DNA of 64,000 bases from Strigops habroptila (GCF_004027225.2 NC_044288.2:3006719-3070718), one strand, 5' to 3'; counted from the first letter of the stretch, positions 11,571-22,250 are shown. A program made the numbers and translations. The notes: generated by a model not told the origin, from the sequence alone.

Positions 11571-11858
11571 ACACCCCCCTCCTTCACCGTGAAGAACCTC
11601 TCACTCTTCCAATCACCGTGCGCAATGCTACCGGGTGTCAACCCTTACCCAGTCAGCGCTACACATGTTAAGCCTCCCGGTATCATTCAACCAATCCGCT
11701 CGCGGCCCGCCCCTCAACCCTCTGCCGTCACCAGCGCGCCGGATCCAACATGGAGGGAGGGGGCGGGCCATCCTGCCGCGCTCCACCAATCAACGCGGCG
11801 AGATGCGGCGCCGCTGGCCAATAGCAGCGCAGGACGCGGCGGGCGGGAGCGGGCGGCG
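11448..11858. promoter_or_regulatory. Bidirectional CpG-island promoter of ZCCHC17 and SNRNP40
   Basis: The start codon of SNRNP40 and the donor of ZCCHC17 exon 1 are only 411 bp apart. The interval is GC-rich and contains four CCAAT boxes, all on the plus strand, at 11609-11613, 11691-11695, 11786-11790 and 11818-11822. A YY1-type AAAATGGCGGC motif is on the minus strand at 11552-11563. There is no TATA box. NF-Y arrays and YY1 motifs near the start site are typical of divergent housekeeping promoters. Confidence 0.85.
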
Positions 11859-12077
11859 ATGATCGAGCAGCAGAAGCGGAAGGTCCCGGTGGGCGGCCCC
11901 GGCCCCACCGCGGCCCCCGGCACCGCGCCCGGCGCCTCCCCCCCGCCCGGCACCGACCTCCCGGTCGTGCCTGTGCCCGCCAAGAGGCCCCGTCATGAGC
12001 TGCCGGGGCCGCCGGGCGCGGGGGGCGGCGGCGGAGGAGGAGGAGGTCAGCCCCCTCCCGGGGCGCTGCTGCAGGCG
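11859..12077 (+). CDS. SNRNP40: SNRNP40 exon 1: disordered N-terminus
   Basis: 73 codons from MIEQQKRK to PGALLQA. Rich in Pro, Gly and Ala, with a nine-glycine run encoded by GGC/GGA repeats. The start context has G at -3. Donor GCG/GTACGG, phase 0. Confidence 0.93.
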
Positions 12078-15000
12078 GTACGGCGGGGTTGGGGGAGCTG
12101 GGAGGGGAGAACGGCGGGGAAAGGAGCCCGGGGGTGGGGAGGGCGGTGCGGCGGTGCCCGGTGGGGATGGAGCGCTCCAGGGTTGGGAATAGCGGCTGGA
12201 GGCTGCGCATGGAGCAGGAGCTGGGTGATGGAGCTGAACAGGAGCAGCTTGTGCCCCGGCAGCCAAGAAGCCCCCAGCATCCTGGCCTGGCTCAGCACCA
12301 GGGCGGCAGCAGGGCCAGGGCAGTGACTGTCCCCCTGTGCTGGGCACTGGTGAGGCTGCACCTCGAATCCTGTGTCAGTTCTGGGCCCCTCAGTGCAAGA
12401 GAGACATTGAGGTGCTGGAGCGGGGCCAGAGAAGGGCACTGGAGCTGGTGCAGGGCTTGGAGCACAAGTGTGATGAGGAACGGCTGAGGGACCTGGGGGG
12501 GCTTAGTCTGGAGAAGAGAAGGCTCAGGGGGACCTTCTCGCTCTCTGCAACTGCCTGACAGGAGGATGGAGCCAGGAGGGGGCTGGTCTCTGCTCCCAAG
12601 GAACAAGGGATGGGACAAGAGGAAACAGCCTCAAGCTGCGCCAGGGGAGGTTTAGATGGAGCTGAGGAACAATTCCTTCCCCAGAGGGTGCTCAGGCATT
12701 GGAACAGGCTGCCCAGGGCAGGGCTGGAGTCACCGTCCCTGCAAGTGTTCACACCCCGTGTAGCCGAGGCCTCAGTGCCATGGGTTAGTGGTGGCCTTGG
12801 CAGTGCTGGGAACGGTTGGACTTGATGATCTTAAAGGTCTTTTCCAACCCAGTTGATTCTGTGATTCTTATCCCCCTCTCCCCGTTGCCTCCGCAGGGCC
12901 CCCCGCGCTGCTCCTCACTGCAGGCACCCATCATGTTGCTCTCGGGGCACGAGGGGGAGGTGTATTGCTGCAAGTTCCACCCTAATGGCAACACACTCGC
13001 CTCTGCTGGCTTCGACAGGCTCATCCGTGAGTACCAGGCACCGGGGTCCCAGCCAGTGCCGGCTGTGTGGGGCTGGGGCTTGTCCATCAGGCTGCTGGGA
13101 GAGAGCCCTCAGCTTGCTGGGTCCTGAGCTGCACCTTAGGGCTGTGAGAAAGGAGCGGGAGCAGCAGCTCAGGGAGGGGATCCTGCCCCTCTGCTGCGCT
13201 CTGGGGAGACCCCCCCTGCAGCCCTGATCCAGCTCTGGGGCAACAGCACAAGAGGGACGTGGAGCTGCTGGAGCGAGGCCAGAGGAGGCCCCGGAGCTGC
13301 TGCGAGGGCTGGAGCAGCTCTGCTCTGGAGCCAGGCTGAGAGAGCTGGGCTGGGGCAGCCTGGAGAAGAGAAGGCTCCTGAAGGGGAGACCTTAGAGCAG
13401 CTCCAGTGCCTAAAGGGGCTCCAGTAACCTAGAGAGGGGCTTTGGCCAAGGGCCTGTAGGGACAGGACAAGGGGAATGGCTTTAACCTGCCAGAGGGGAG
13501 ATTGAGATGAGGCAGAAGCTCTTCCCTGTGAGGGTGCTGAGGTGCTGGCACAGGGTGCCCAGAGAAGCTGTGGCTGCCCCATCCCTGGCAGTGTTCAAGG
13601 CCAGGTTGGACACAGGGGCTTGGAGCAACCTGCTCTAGTGGAAGGTGTCCCTGCCCGTGGCAGGGGGTTGGAGCTGGATGAGCTTTAAGGTCCCTTCCAG
13701 CACAAACCATTCTTTGATTCTCTATCCCAGCCAAAACCAGGACACTTGGAAGGGGCTGGTCTTAGCCTGGTGTGCCCCAGCCTGTGACTGCAGCACCCTG
13801 CAGAAACACACTCTTTAATGCTGTGGGTTGCTGAGGTGAAGATTATTTTCTTCCTAAATTCAGCTTGATCTAAACCCATAAATCAAATCAGCTCTGTCCT
13901 TCTGAGACTCACACGATGCCTCTTTGTTGCTGCTCATCCCTGTTGGTGATGATTGTGCTGATGATCCAGAGCTCATTTTGCTGCATGCCTGGAGACCAGC
14001 CCCTCACAGCAGGGAGCTGTTTCCATGTTGCCTGGTCTTCCCAATTCCCTCCCTTTCCCCCAGTGCTATGGAATGTCTACGGGGACTGTGATAACTACGC
14101 CACCCTGAAGGGACACAGCGGGGCCGTCATGGAGCTGCACTACAACACTGATGGCAGGTAAGCTGGTGCTGGTGGCACTTGGCCTCACTCCCAGCTCCCT
14201 CTGAAGGTGCTTTCTGCTGGCTGGAGTCCCACCACATCGCCTGCTTGGTCCTCATACGGCCAGTGCTTGTGGTGTGGCTTTCCCAGGTAAGGAATGCTGC
14301 CAGCTTGGGCTTGAGCAAAGGATGTGCCCCATGAGTGCCCTTGGTTTGGGTCTGGAGGAGCAGAGGAAAGTTCATGTTGGTCATCTGGGAGACATTGGGG
14401 AGGGGAAGAACGTGAGTGAGATGTTTGTATAAGCCTGAAACAGTCCAGTCTTGGTGTTCAGAGGATATTTGTTAGCTTAAAAGGCCATTCCACTGTTGGA
14501 TCTGAGCTCTTGCCACTCAGTTTTCCCTTCCAGGTATTGTTTGAGAACACAGAAAACCAATTTCTACGTATCTAGAAGTGGGGGTGCCTCCAGTGTAGCT
14601 GCCCCACCATCAGTCAGCCTCCTCTGAAACACCACCTTTGTCTTGGGGTATGGAGGAGACTCTTCTCCATGGCCTCTTCCCACCTGGAATCACACAACTT
14701 GAGAGTTAAAAAGGTGGGAGAGGAGAAGTGTTCCTGAAATTGGGATCCTCACGGCGCCTCTCCTTTGCAGCATGCTCTTCTCAGCATCCACAGACAAAAC
14801 CGTGGCCGTGTGGGACAGTGAGACTGGAGAGAGGGTGAAGAGGCTGAAGGGCCACACGTCCTTTGTGAACTCCTGTTACCCAGCGAGGCGAGGGCCCCAG
14901 CTCGTCTGCACGGGCAGTGATGATGGGACAGTGAAGGTCAGTGTGTGCCGGGAGGAGATGGGGCTGAAAGATGGGATCTCTGAAAGAATTTGGGGGGTTT

Positions 15001-18000
15001 TTCGTATTTAAGTGGGCTACATCCTGCTTTTCATCACTGTTCTCATTCCATTAGCTAAGAACTTAGTGTTCAGAAATGAAAACAGTGAAATCAAATTCGA
15101 TTGCTCCTTTGTTGCTGTAATTCTTGGGGGGTTACAGAGACCTCCTGAGATCTACCAAGGGAATTTCAGGAGAGCACTTTGAGCCTCTGCTACATGTGGC
15201 AGGGGGTTGGAATTGGATGATCTTAAGGTCCTTTCCAACCCAAACCATTCTATGTATCCATGCAACTACCTGTCATTTTGCCATTAAATATCTCCGGGCC
15301 ACTTTCCTTACAAGTGCTGTGTCTTTTCAGCTGTGGGATATCAGGAAAAAAGCTGCTGTCCAGACATTCCAGAACACCTACCAGGTCCTGGCTGTGACAT
15401 TCAATGACACCAGTGATCAGATCATCTCCGGAGGCATCGACAACGACATTAAGGTATCCCTTAATCCTCGTGTGCTTTTCCAGCCACACACACCTTTTCC
15501 ATCCCATCCCATCTTCCATTTCTCAAATGGGGGAAGGCAGCTGCTTAATTTTACAGTCACCAGAACCACGTGGACCTGCTGTGTCTGACCTCCCTGTTGA
15601 TTTAAGGCCAATAAGCTCTGAGGGAATTGCTCCAGGGCTCTTTGCCCTGGCATTCCTGGCCAGGTGTCCCAGTGCTGTTGTCACCCGCTGGAGCAGACAT
15701 GGAATGCTGCTCTTCTGGCAGCCTCTGCCTGTCCTGGGGGGCTCTAGAGCCATATATGAGGTAAACTAAAGAACGTGTGGTGACACATCCACACTCTGTG
15801 GCCTCTGCTCCAGTTTACAGCTCACTTTTGTCACCTGCTAGGGTGGAAAGTTCTTATTTAAGAGCCAGCTCAGGGTTTCATTCAGCTGGTGACTGAGATT
15901 CTCCTGATAGCTGCAGGGTTCAATCTGTCTTCCTGGCCCTTTAGCCTCAGGCTCCAGCCTCACCTCGGTGTGGGGAGCATGTGCTTGTCACAGAGTCATC
16001 ACTGAGTGTGGCATCAGGAGGAGAACTGCTCCCACTGCCCCACTTTGGGGGAGATCAGCGTGGAATTTGGGGGGTTAAAGCACTGCTCTGTGCCAGCAGT
16101 TTGGAATTTGGGAGCTGGGGGAGCTCTAGCCAGGTGGAGATGGATTCCTGCATGTGTGGGGCTGCTGACATTTACTCCTTGGTGGTCGAACATGTCCTAA
16201 GGGATGAATTCCACTTTTCCTACTGCACACATAAAACTCTCTTCTTTTAGCCCTTCAGACCCCAGCAGCTGGAATCCAAAGGTGGTGTTGTCACCTGTGA
16301 TTGATAGCTTGGAATACTTTGGAACCAGCAGTTCCAACAGTCCTGGCTGTCTCGTTGCTAACCTGTGGCTCTGTTGTGTGTGAAGGTGTGGGACCTGCGC
16401 CAGAACAAGCTCACTTACACCATGAGAGGACACACGGACTCGGTGACAGGCCTCAGCTTGAGCTCAGAAGGTTCCTACCTGCTCTCCAACGCCATGGACA
16501 ACACAGGTACATCCTACCTGTACATCTTACACAGCAGCCAAGTGCTGCCCTCTTGCACCAGCTTTGCACCACGTTTAGGAACAGCTCAACTTGGGGGATG
16601 TAGAAACCAGCCGTGGGGATAAGGCAAAGGGAGTCTGGCTCCAGGGATAAAGCTGGAATTCTTGTTACACCAGTGACAGTCGTGTCCTTTGCAGGGAGGG
16701 AGCAGCTGCAGTGGAGGGTTTGTCACAGCTCCAAAGGGCAGGGAGGACACTCTGTGGCACACGTTTGCACAGACAGTTGAACACAGCCTCAGCCTGGCTC
16801 TTGTCAGGGAGGTTTGGCTCTGTCCCTGCAGCAGGAATGACAGCAGATTCCCAACTGTCTCCTGCGGGGTGCTCAGTGAAGCTGATCAGCACCGTGGTCA
16901 TGGAGTGTTAGAACAAAGAGAAGGTTCCTGAGAGGAGATGGTGCCTCATTTGTGTAATAGTTTGGATTTTCTCCCTCCTCTTGGTGTGATGATAAATGTC
17001 TGTGTTTTACCTTCCACACCAGAGCTTTTTGCAGGGGGAAGCTGCTGGTTTCCCTTTGCTTCTGGTGTTAAAATTTCACTATGAGGGTGCTGAGGCGCTG
17101 GCACAGGGTGCCCAGAGAAGCTGTGGCTGCCCCATCCCTGGCAGTGTTCAAGGCCAGGTTGGACACAGGGGCTTGGAGCAACCTGCTCTAGTGGAAGGTG
17201 TCCCTGCCTGTGGCAGGGGTTGGAGCTGGAGGAGCTTTAAGCTCCCTTCCAACCCAAACCAGGCTGGAATTCTATGTTCTATGGAGAGAACAAGGAGCTT
17301 TGCTCATCAGCAGCATGTCTTGGGGAAAGGAACATTCCTGAGGCTCCCCTTTGCCCCCTCCAGCTGGTGACTGTGAGCTCTGTGTTACAGTTCGCATCTG
17401 GGACGTGCGGCCCTTCGCCCCTAAGGAGAGATGTGTGAAGATCTTCCAGGGCAACGTGCACAACTTTGAGAAGGTGAGTGTCCTGCAGAGCAGCACGTGG
17501 TGTGTGTGAGGTGCTGCTGCTATTCACTGCTCTCCAACTTGTTTCTTCAGGTTTAAACCAGAAAGGCTTTAATAAGAACTCAAAGAAAGATGAATGCACA
17601 AAGTGGGATTCCACTTAAAGCTGCAGTAACCAGATTTCTTTGCTCACTTCACTGTAATTAGCTGTAAATTAAGTATTTTCTACATTTACTACCTACTTCG
17701 TGTAACAGAATAAGGCACTGGATGTTGCCAGCCATAAACTAAGATCTGTTTTACCAGCTCATCTTCCAAAGGGGCATCATTAAAGTGCTGCTCATGAAGT
17801 TGAAAGTCTCGTGGTGATTTTAACTCGAGTAGAAGGGGAAGACTAAATCTTCCTTTGGAACCAGATCTGTGCTTGCTCTTTCATTCTAGAACCTTCTGAG
17901 GTGCTCTTGGTCCCCGGATGGGAGTAAAATCGCGGGGGGCTCGGCTGACAGGTGAGTTGCTGCTGCCTTCCCTGTTACCATGAACCCAGGCACTCCTGGG

Positions 18001-20323
18001 ATGAGTTGGATCATGTTGTCTGCCCTCATTACTACAGTGATGTGTTTCTCTTGCCTTTGTGGCAGTGGAGGAGCACCACATAGTTGTAAAATCATCTTCT
18101 TCTTGTCAAAAGCTGACTAGAGATTGGCTTTACTGCTTACGTTCAGCCATGGGATCTCACCCCAGGACCAGCAGATGACAGGAGTGTGGTTGATGGGGAC
18201 TAGGACCCAGGTGCTTGTGAGACTCTTCAGGACACAGGGAGTCTGGGAAGTGTGTGTAATGTGGGGGTTATACAGCTGAGGACCACAAATACCAGTTAAA
18301 CTGCTGTGTGGCAGCTTGCAGGAGGCACCAGTTGTGTTCCAAGGGTCACTCTTGATCCTTACTTCAATTCATGGGTAAGAAGAACTAAAGATCTGGCTGA
18401 ATTAGCACATATTGGACTTTAAAATGAGATGTTCTGTAAACTAAGGCAGCTGAGGAGTGGAAGGGGCAGAGGGAGGAAGGCAGCAGAGGGTCCATGCCAG
18501 CCACTGAAGGTCGCTGTGAAGGATACCAACTGCCACTGGAGCAAATCCAGATGCACCCTCAGTGCCATGGAGACAGGAATTCCTGCAGGCTGGAGGCCAG
18601 GGCTTGGAGCAGTAATCAGCAGATTAATGAGTTCCTGACAGAGGAGAGGGAGAACTTTAGCTCTCACTGGCCAGATCTAGGGGGGCAGCTGTCAGAGCAA
18701 GTGGCTGAGCTGTGACTCCTTTGCAGCACATGGTGAAGGGGACGCCTGTGTCCCTCCAAGCTTTGGGCCCTGGGGTTAGTTCTGCAGATGCTGGGGTAGC
18801 TGTGAGGTCTGACAGCAGCTTTGTGGTGCTGTTCCATGGGGAAGAGCAGGCAGCCAGGTCCCGGGGCAGGTTAGACAAGGCTGTGCAAATCTTTCTGCCA
18901 TCTCTGAGCTTTTTAGTTGGGTTTCGAGAAGGGAAAGCAAAGCAAGGTTAAATAAATGGGTCATTTGTCTGTGTGCAAAGTAACTCCCCAGTGATTAGAA
19001 CCACAGAATCAACCAGGTTGGAAAAGACCTTGAAGATCATCCAGTCCAACCATTCCCAGCACTGCCAAGGCCACCACTAACCCATGGCACTGAGGGCCTT
19101 GCCTACACGGGGTGTGAACACTTGCAGGGATGGTGACTCCAGCACTGCCCTGGGCAGCCTGTTCCAATGCCTGAGCACCCTCTGGGGAAGGAATTGTTCC
19201 TCATCTCCATCTAACCCTCCCCTGGAGCTGGATCTGTGTCAGGCCGCGTGCTGCGCCGCTGCAGGGATGAGCCATTGGAGGGGGGCAGTTGCTTTCCCTC
19301 CTCCATGCACTCACAATGCCTCTCTTGTAGGTTTGTCTACGTGTGGGACACCACATCCAGGAGGATTCTGTACAAGCTGCCAGGCCACGCTGGGTCAGTG
19401 AACGAGCTGGCTTTCCATCCAGAGGAACCCATTAGTAAGTGCTCTCCACCTGAAGCCAGATGGGCCGATGGTTCCAGGGCTGGTTGAACTGCTGATCCTC
19501 TGGGAAACAGCCCCACAACTGCTCGTGGCCCTGAGTATCAGGCAGATTCCATGGAATAACAGAGTGGTTTGTGTTGGAAGGGATCTTAAAGCTCATCCAC
19601 TTCCAACCCCCCCCCGCCATAGGCAGGGACACCTTCCACTAGAGCAGGTTGCTTTAAGCTCCCTTCCAACCCAAACCAGTCTGTGATCCTGTGCTCAGCT
19701 GACACACACCAGCCTGTGAGTTCACATAGAAACCCACCAAACCCACCTGGGCTCAGATGAAGCCGTTATCAGTGTCAAGAGTGGTGCTTCTGGCTGTTTC
19801 TTGTGTATTGAATCCCCTGAAGAGCCTTTTCGGGGTGCAGGAGGTGCGTTGGAGCTGCCTTTACCTTGTTCTGGATCACGGCCACCACCATCGAGGCTTC
19901 CCTGGGCAGCCTGTGCCCTCTAGCGGCCTGCGGGTCCCCGGCAGCGCCCTGCCACAGCCGGGATGCTCTCTGCAGGGAAAACGGCTCCCTTGGGATGCTC
20001 CAGAGCGCTACAGCGTGTTCCCACACCTCTCTTTACTGTTTTAATTGCAGGCAGTGTGTGGTTGTGCCTGTCTTGGGCTGGGGGAACAGCACCCATGGTG
20101 TGCAGTGGGTCAGAGGAGCAATGCCATGAAGTGGTTTTGGGGAGCAAGTGAATTTTGGCTTCCTGGCTCACAAGCAGCAAGTGAAACAGGTTCAGTTCCA
20201 ACTCCATGTGTTTTGTGGTGATCCCAAAGCGTTGTGTTTGACATATCCCTCCTTTCCCCTCTCTTTCCCTCAGTTCTCTCTGCATCCAGTGACAAAAGGC
20301 TGTACATGGGGGAGATCCAGTGA
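11859..20323 (+). CDS. SNRNP40: SNRNP40, U5 small nuclear ribonucleoprotein 40 kDa protein (complete CDS)
   Basis: SNRNP40 (WDR57, Prp8-binding protein) is a WD40 propeller in the U5 snRNP and in activated spliceosomes. Ten coding exons sum to 1152 nt (383 aa plus stop): 11859-12077, 12897-13026, 14064-14157, 14771-14936, 15331-15453, 16386-16506, 17391-17473, 17890-17951, 19331-19434 and 20274-20323. All phases agree. The start MIEQQKRK is the family start. Residues 1-73 are a low-complexity Pro/Gly/Ala region with a basic patch (PAKRPRHE). Seven WD repeats follow from about residue 87 ([11 protein letters not shown]) to the C-terminus ([11 protein letters not shown]). The human protein is about 357 aa (from memory); the extra length is all in the N-terminal tract. 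It shares its promoter with ZCCHC17. Confidence 0.97.
12205..12870 (+). mobile_element. CR1, second subfamily, in SNRNP40 intron 1
   Basis: About 665 bp with readable ORF2 C-terminal remnants ([26 protein letters not shown]) and the tail TTGATTCTGTGATTCTT. It fills most of an 819-nt intron and ends 26 nt before the exon 2 acceptor. Confidence 0.93.
12897..13026 (+). CDS. SNRNP40: SNRNP40 exon 2: WD repeat 1
   Basis: Encodes [13 protein letters not shown], then [15 protein letters not shown] and ASAGFDRLI. The acceptor CCTCCGCAG sits only 26 nt after the tail of a CR1 insertion. Donor C/GTGAGT, phase 1. Confidence 0.95.
13146..13723 (+). mobile_element. CR1 3' fragment in SNRNP40 intron 2
   Basis: Main family, from GGAGCAGCAGCTCAGGGAGG to the tail ATTCTTTGATTCT. 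Sense. Confidence 0.92.
14064..14157 (+). CDS. SNRNP40: SNRNP40 exon 3: end of WD1, start of WD2
   Basis: Encodes [19 protein letters not shown] and [11 protein letters not shown]. Acceptor TTTCCCCCAG, donor CAG/GTAAGC, phase 2. Confidence 0.95.
14771..14936 (+). CDS. SNRNP40: SNRNP40 exon 4: end of WD2 and most of WD3
   Basis: Encodes [20 protein letters not shown], then [19 protein letters not shown] and [10 protein letters not shown]. Acceptor CCTTTGCAG, donor AAG/GTCAGT, phase 0. Confidence 0.95.
15194..15256 (+). mobile_element. CR1 3' end in SNRNP40 intron 4
   Basis: Only the last ~60 bp (GGCAGGGGGTTGGAATTGG to CCATTCTATG), 75 nt before exon 5. Confidence 0.85.
15331..15453 (+). CDS. 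SNRNP40: SNRNP40 exon 5: end of WD3 and WD4
   Basis: Encodes [29 protein letters not shown] and [10 protein letters not shown]. Acceptor GTCTTTTCAG, donor AAG/GTATCC, phase 0. Confidence 0.95.
16386..16506 (+). CDS. SNRNP40: SNRNP40 exon 6: WD5
   Basis: Encodes [20 protein letters not shown] and [16 protein letters not shown]. The acceptor (TTGTGTGTGAAG) has an unusually poor pyrimidine tract. Donor ACAG/GTACAT, phase 1. Confidence 0.93.
17080..17283 (+). mobile_element. CR1 3' fragment in SNRNP40 intron 6
   Basis: Main family from ATGAGGGTGCTGAGGCGC to the tail ATTCTATGTTCTATG, about 107 nt before exon 7. Confidence 0.92.
17391..17473 (+). CDS. SNRNP40: SNRNP40 exon 7: end of WD5 and linker
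   Basis: Encodes [20 protein letters not shown] and NVHNFEK. Acceptor TGTGTTACAG, donor AAG/GTGAGT, phase 0. Confidence 0.95.
17890..17951 (+). CDS. SNRNP40: SNRNP40 exon 8: WD6 strand pair
   Basis: 62 nt encoding [20 protein letters not shown]. Acceptor TCATTCTAG, donor CAG/GTGAGT, phase 2. Confidence 0.95.
19000..19225 (-). mobile_element. CR1 3' fragment, second subfamily, SNRNP40 intron 8
   Basis: Inverted tail CACAGAATCAACCAGG, then the CTGAGGGCCTTGCC block. Ends about 105 nt before exon 9. Antisense to the gene. Confidence 0.9.
19331..19434 (+). CDS. SNRNP40: SNRNP40 exon 9: end of WD6, WD7
   Basis: Encodes [20 protein letters not shown] and [12 protein letters not shown]. Acceptor CTCTTGTAG, donor A/GTAAGT, phase 1. 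Confidence 0.95.
19556..19692. mobile_element. Folded-back CR1 3' end (inverted repeat) in SNRNP40 intron 9
   Basis: A minus-oriented CR1 3' end (19556-19653) is joined directly to a plus-oriented 3' end (19650-19692). The arms 19564-19592 and 19651-19680 are near-perfect reverse complements of about 29 nt, separated by roughly 58 nt. Confidence 0.85.
20274..20323 (+). CDS. SNRNP40: SNRNP40 exon 10: C-terminus and stop
   Basis: Encodes [16 protein letters not shown] and a TGA at 20321-20323. The C-terminal end matches the family. Acceptor CTTTCCCTCAG. Confidence 0.95.
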
Positions 20324-20720
20324 AGCCAACAAGGAGATGGGATCCGTGCCCTCAGGATCCTTGGTTTACAGAGGTGGGATTGACTTTGCCTCTTGCTGGT
20401 GCCAGACCCCCTCACACTCATGGCACTGGGAACACATTGAAGCAGCTCGATGTGACAAGCTGCCCTCCACAGGCTGCAGTGTCACTGTACAGCTTCTTTC
20501 CAACCTCCCTTCTCTGGGAGAGGAAGGAAAAGTAGGAATTGAAAGGAATTTGGTTTTGGCTGTACCACAGACGATTAAACCCTTCCTCCAGATCATTAGA
20601 AATTGGTAAAAATTGTTCAAGGTCCACACGTGGTTTGTATATTCCCTGTCCTGTTTCTCTTGGGTGTTTTTTATACAGTGAAAACTGAAATAGATGGCTT
20701 TTTGCAAGAACTGTGTGTGG
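20324..20720 (+). other. SNRNP40: SNRNP40 3' UTR, probable end
   Basis: No AATAAA follows the stop codon closely. The best candidate poly(A) signal is ATTAAA at 20574-20579, followed by a GT/T-rich stretch (TTTGTATATT and TGGGTGTTTTTT). The cleavage point is therefore inferred near 20600-20650. Confidence 0.45.
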
Positions 20721-20811
20721 GGGATTTATTGTTGTTGGTTTACTCTTTACTGTCCAACACTAAATCAAGCACTTGTGTATAACCCAGGGAAACCACAGAT
20801 GTTAACTCCAT

Positions 20812-21248
20812 AGAACCACAGCGTGGTTTGGGTTGGAAGAGACCCTCACAGGGAAGAACTGCCTCAGAGCTCATCTCAGTCTCCCCTCTGGCAGGTTAAA
20901 GCCATTCCCCTTGGCCTGTCCCTACAGGCCCTTGTCCAAAGCCCCTCTCCAGGTTTCCTGGAGCCCCTTTAGGCACTGGAGCTGCTCTAAGGTCTCCCCT
21001 TCAGGAGCCTTCTCTTCTCCAGGCTGCCCCAGCCCAGCTCTCTCAGCCTGGCTCCAGAGCAGAGCTGCTCCAGCCCTCGCAGCAGCTCCGGGGCCTCCTC
21101 TGGCCTCGCTCCAGCAGCTCCACGTCCCTCTTGTGCTGTTGCCCCAGAGCTGGATCAGGACTGCAGGGGGGGTCTCCCCAGAGCGCAGCAGAGGGACAGG
21201 ATCCCCTCCCTGACCTGCTGCTCACGCTCTGGGGGTGCAGCCCAGCAC
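20812..21248 (-). mobile_element. CR1 3' fragment with internal deletion
   Basis: The inverted tail and GGTTTGGGTTGGAAGAGACC are joined directly to CTCACAGGGAAG. Roughly 190 bp present in the other copies are missing. The 5' end abuts a 30-bp minisatellite. Confidence 0.9.
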
Positions 21249-21274
21249 ACATACGTGCATACACAAGCACACAC

Positions 21275-21364
21275 GTGCACACAGATGCAAACATGCATGT
21301 ATCCGTGTACACAGATGCAAACATGCATGTATCTGTGCACACAGATGCAAACATGTATGTATCC
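21275..21364 (+). repeat. 30-bp minisatellite, three clean copies in a CA/TG-rich block
   Basis: Units at 21275-21304, 21305-21334 and 21335-21364 share the core ACAGATGCAAACATG and differ at only a few bases. Degenerate CA/TG-rich sequence extends from about 21248 to 21415. Confidence 0.92.
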
Positions 21365-22079
21365 ATGCACACTCACCTGCATGTGCACATTCATACATGT
21401 ACCCACGTGTACATCCCCTGGACACCAGGCCTTGGGGTCAGGGTGATGCTCTGTACCAGGTACCACAGCTCTAGGACAGGCTTTGGGGCTGCTTTTCCCA
21501 CCCTTATTCCCAATCCCTGCCCTGAGCCCCTCTTGGCTCCCATCCCACACCGGAGCCGCTCCAGCTCCGGGGCATGGCAGCAGCAAAGCGTTAAAGGCAT
21601 AATCCAAGCACAGAGAAAATTGTTTTCTTAAACAGGTTCATTCCTCCCAGGGAGGTCTTTGCTTGAGAGATTTCCCCTGTAAATTAAATCATTCCTGGGA
21701 TCCAGATAAATGGCCTCTGTGTGACAAAGCTTCCCTAGCAGGGGGCTGCCTGCTGCTTCCCTGGCTTTCCATGGGGACTGGGGGAGCTGGCAGGGACCCC
21801 CCTACATCCTCATCCCCATCCTTGACCCTTCAGCAACACCAGCATCACCAGGATGCAGATGTGGTACCCGGAGCGGGCTGATCCTGCACTGAGTGCTGAT
21901 AACCTCCATGCTGGGCACAACAGGAGCATCACTGCGAGGTCCTGGCTCAGCCAAGGGGCACCCCTGGCCCTGTCACCCCCTTTCCTTACCTCCCTGTCCT
22001 TCCTCCAGCCCTTGCCCACCTTCTCCTCCTGCTGCTTGGGGGCTCCTGATGGATGGGGAGAGTTACAAGAAGCGCTAAC

Positions 22080-22250
22080 TTCTGAGAGCATAGAAAACAA
22101 TGATTTGCTCTGTTGGGGAATAGATGATACTTTAGTGTCTATTTAATGGGGGAACGAATTAAATTACAAGAAGAAGTGAATAGGAGTATTTGGTTAATTA
22201 TGAGTTTTGCCAGCTACAAAGGCTCAGTGCTGATGGATCCTGTAACGTGC
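22080..22250. other. AT-rich candidate conserved non-coding element, upstream of NKAIN1
   Basis: GAATTAAATTACAAG and TTGGTTAATTATGAG motifs in an AT-rich island about 4 kb upstream of the NKAIN1 first coding exon. Conservation untested. Confidence 0.3.

Larger units (their letters stand above)
12078..20273 (+). other. SNRNP40 introns 1-9
   Basis: Nine introns. CR1 pieces occupy intron 1 (12205-12870), intron 2 (13146-13723), intron 4 (15194-15256), intron 6 (17080-17283), intron 8 (19000-19225, minus) and intron 9 (19556-19692, folded back). The rest is unique sequence without further recognised exons. Confidence 0.6.
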
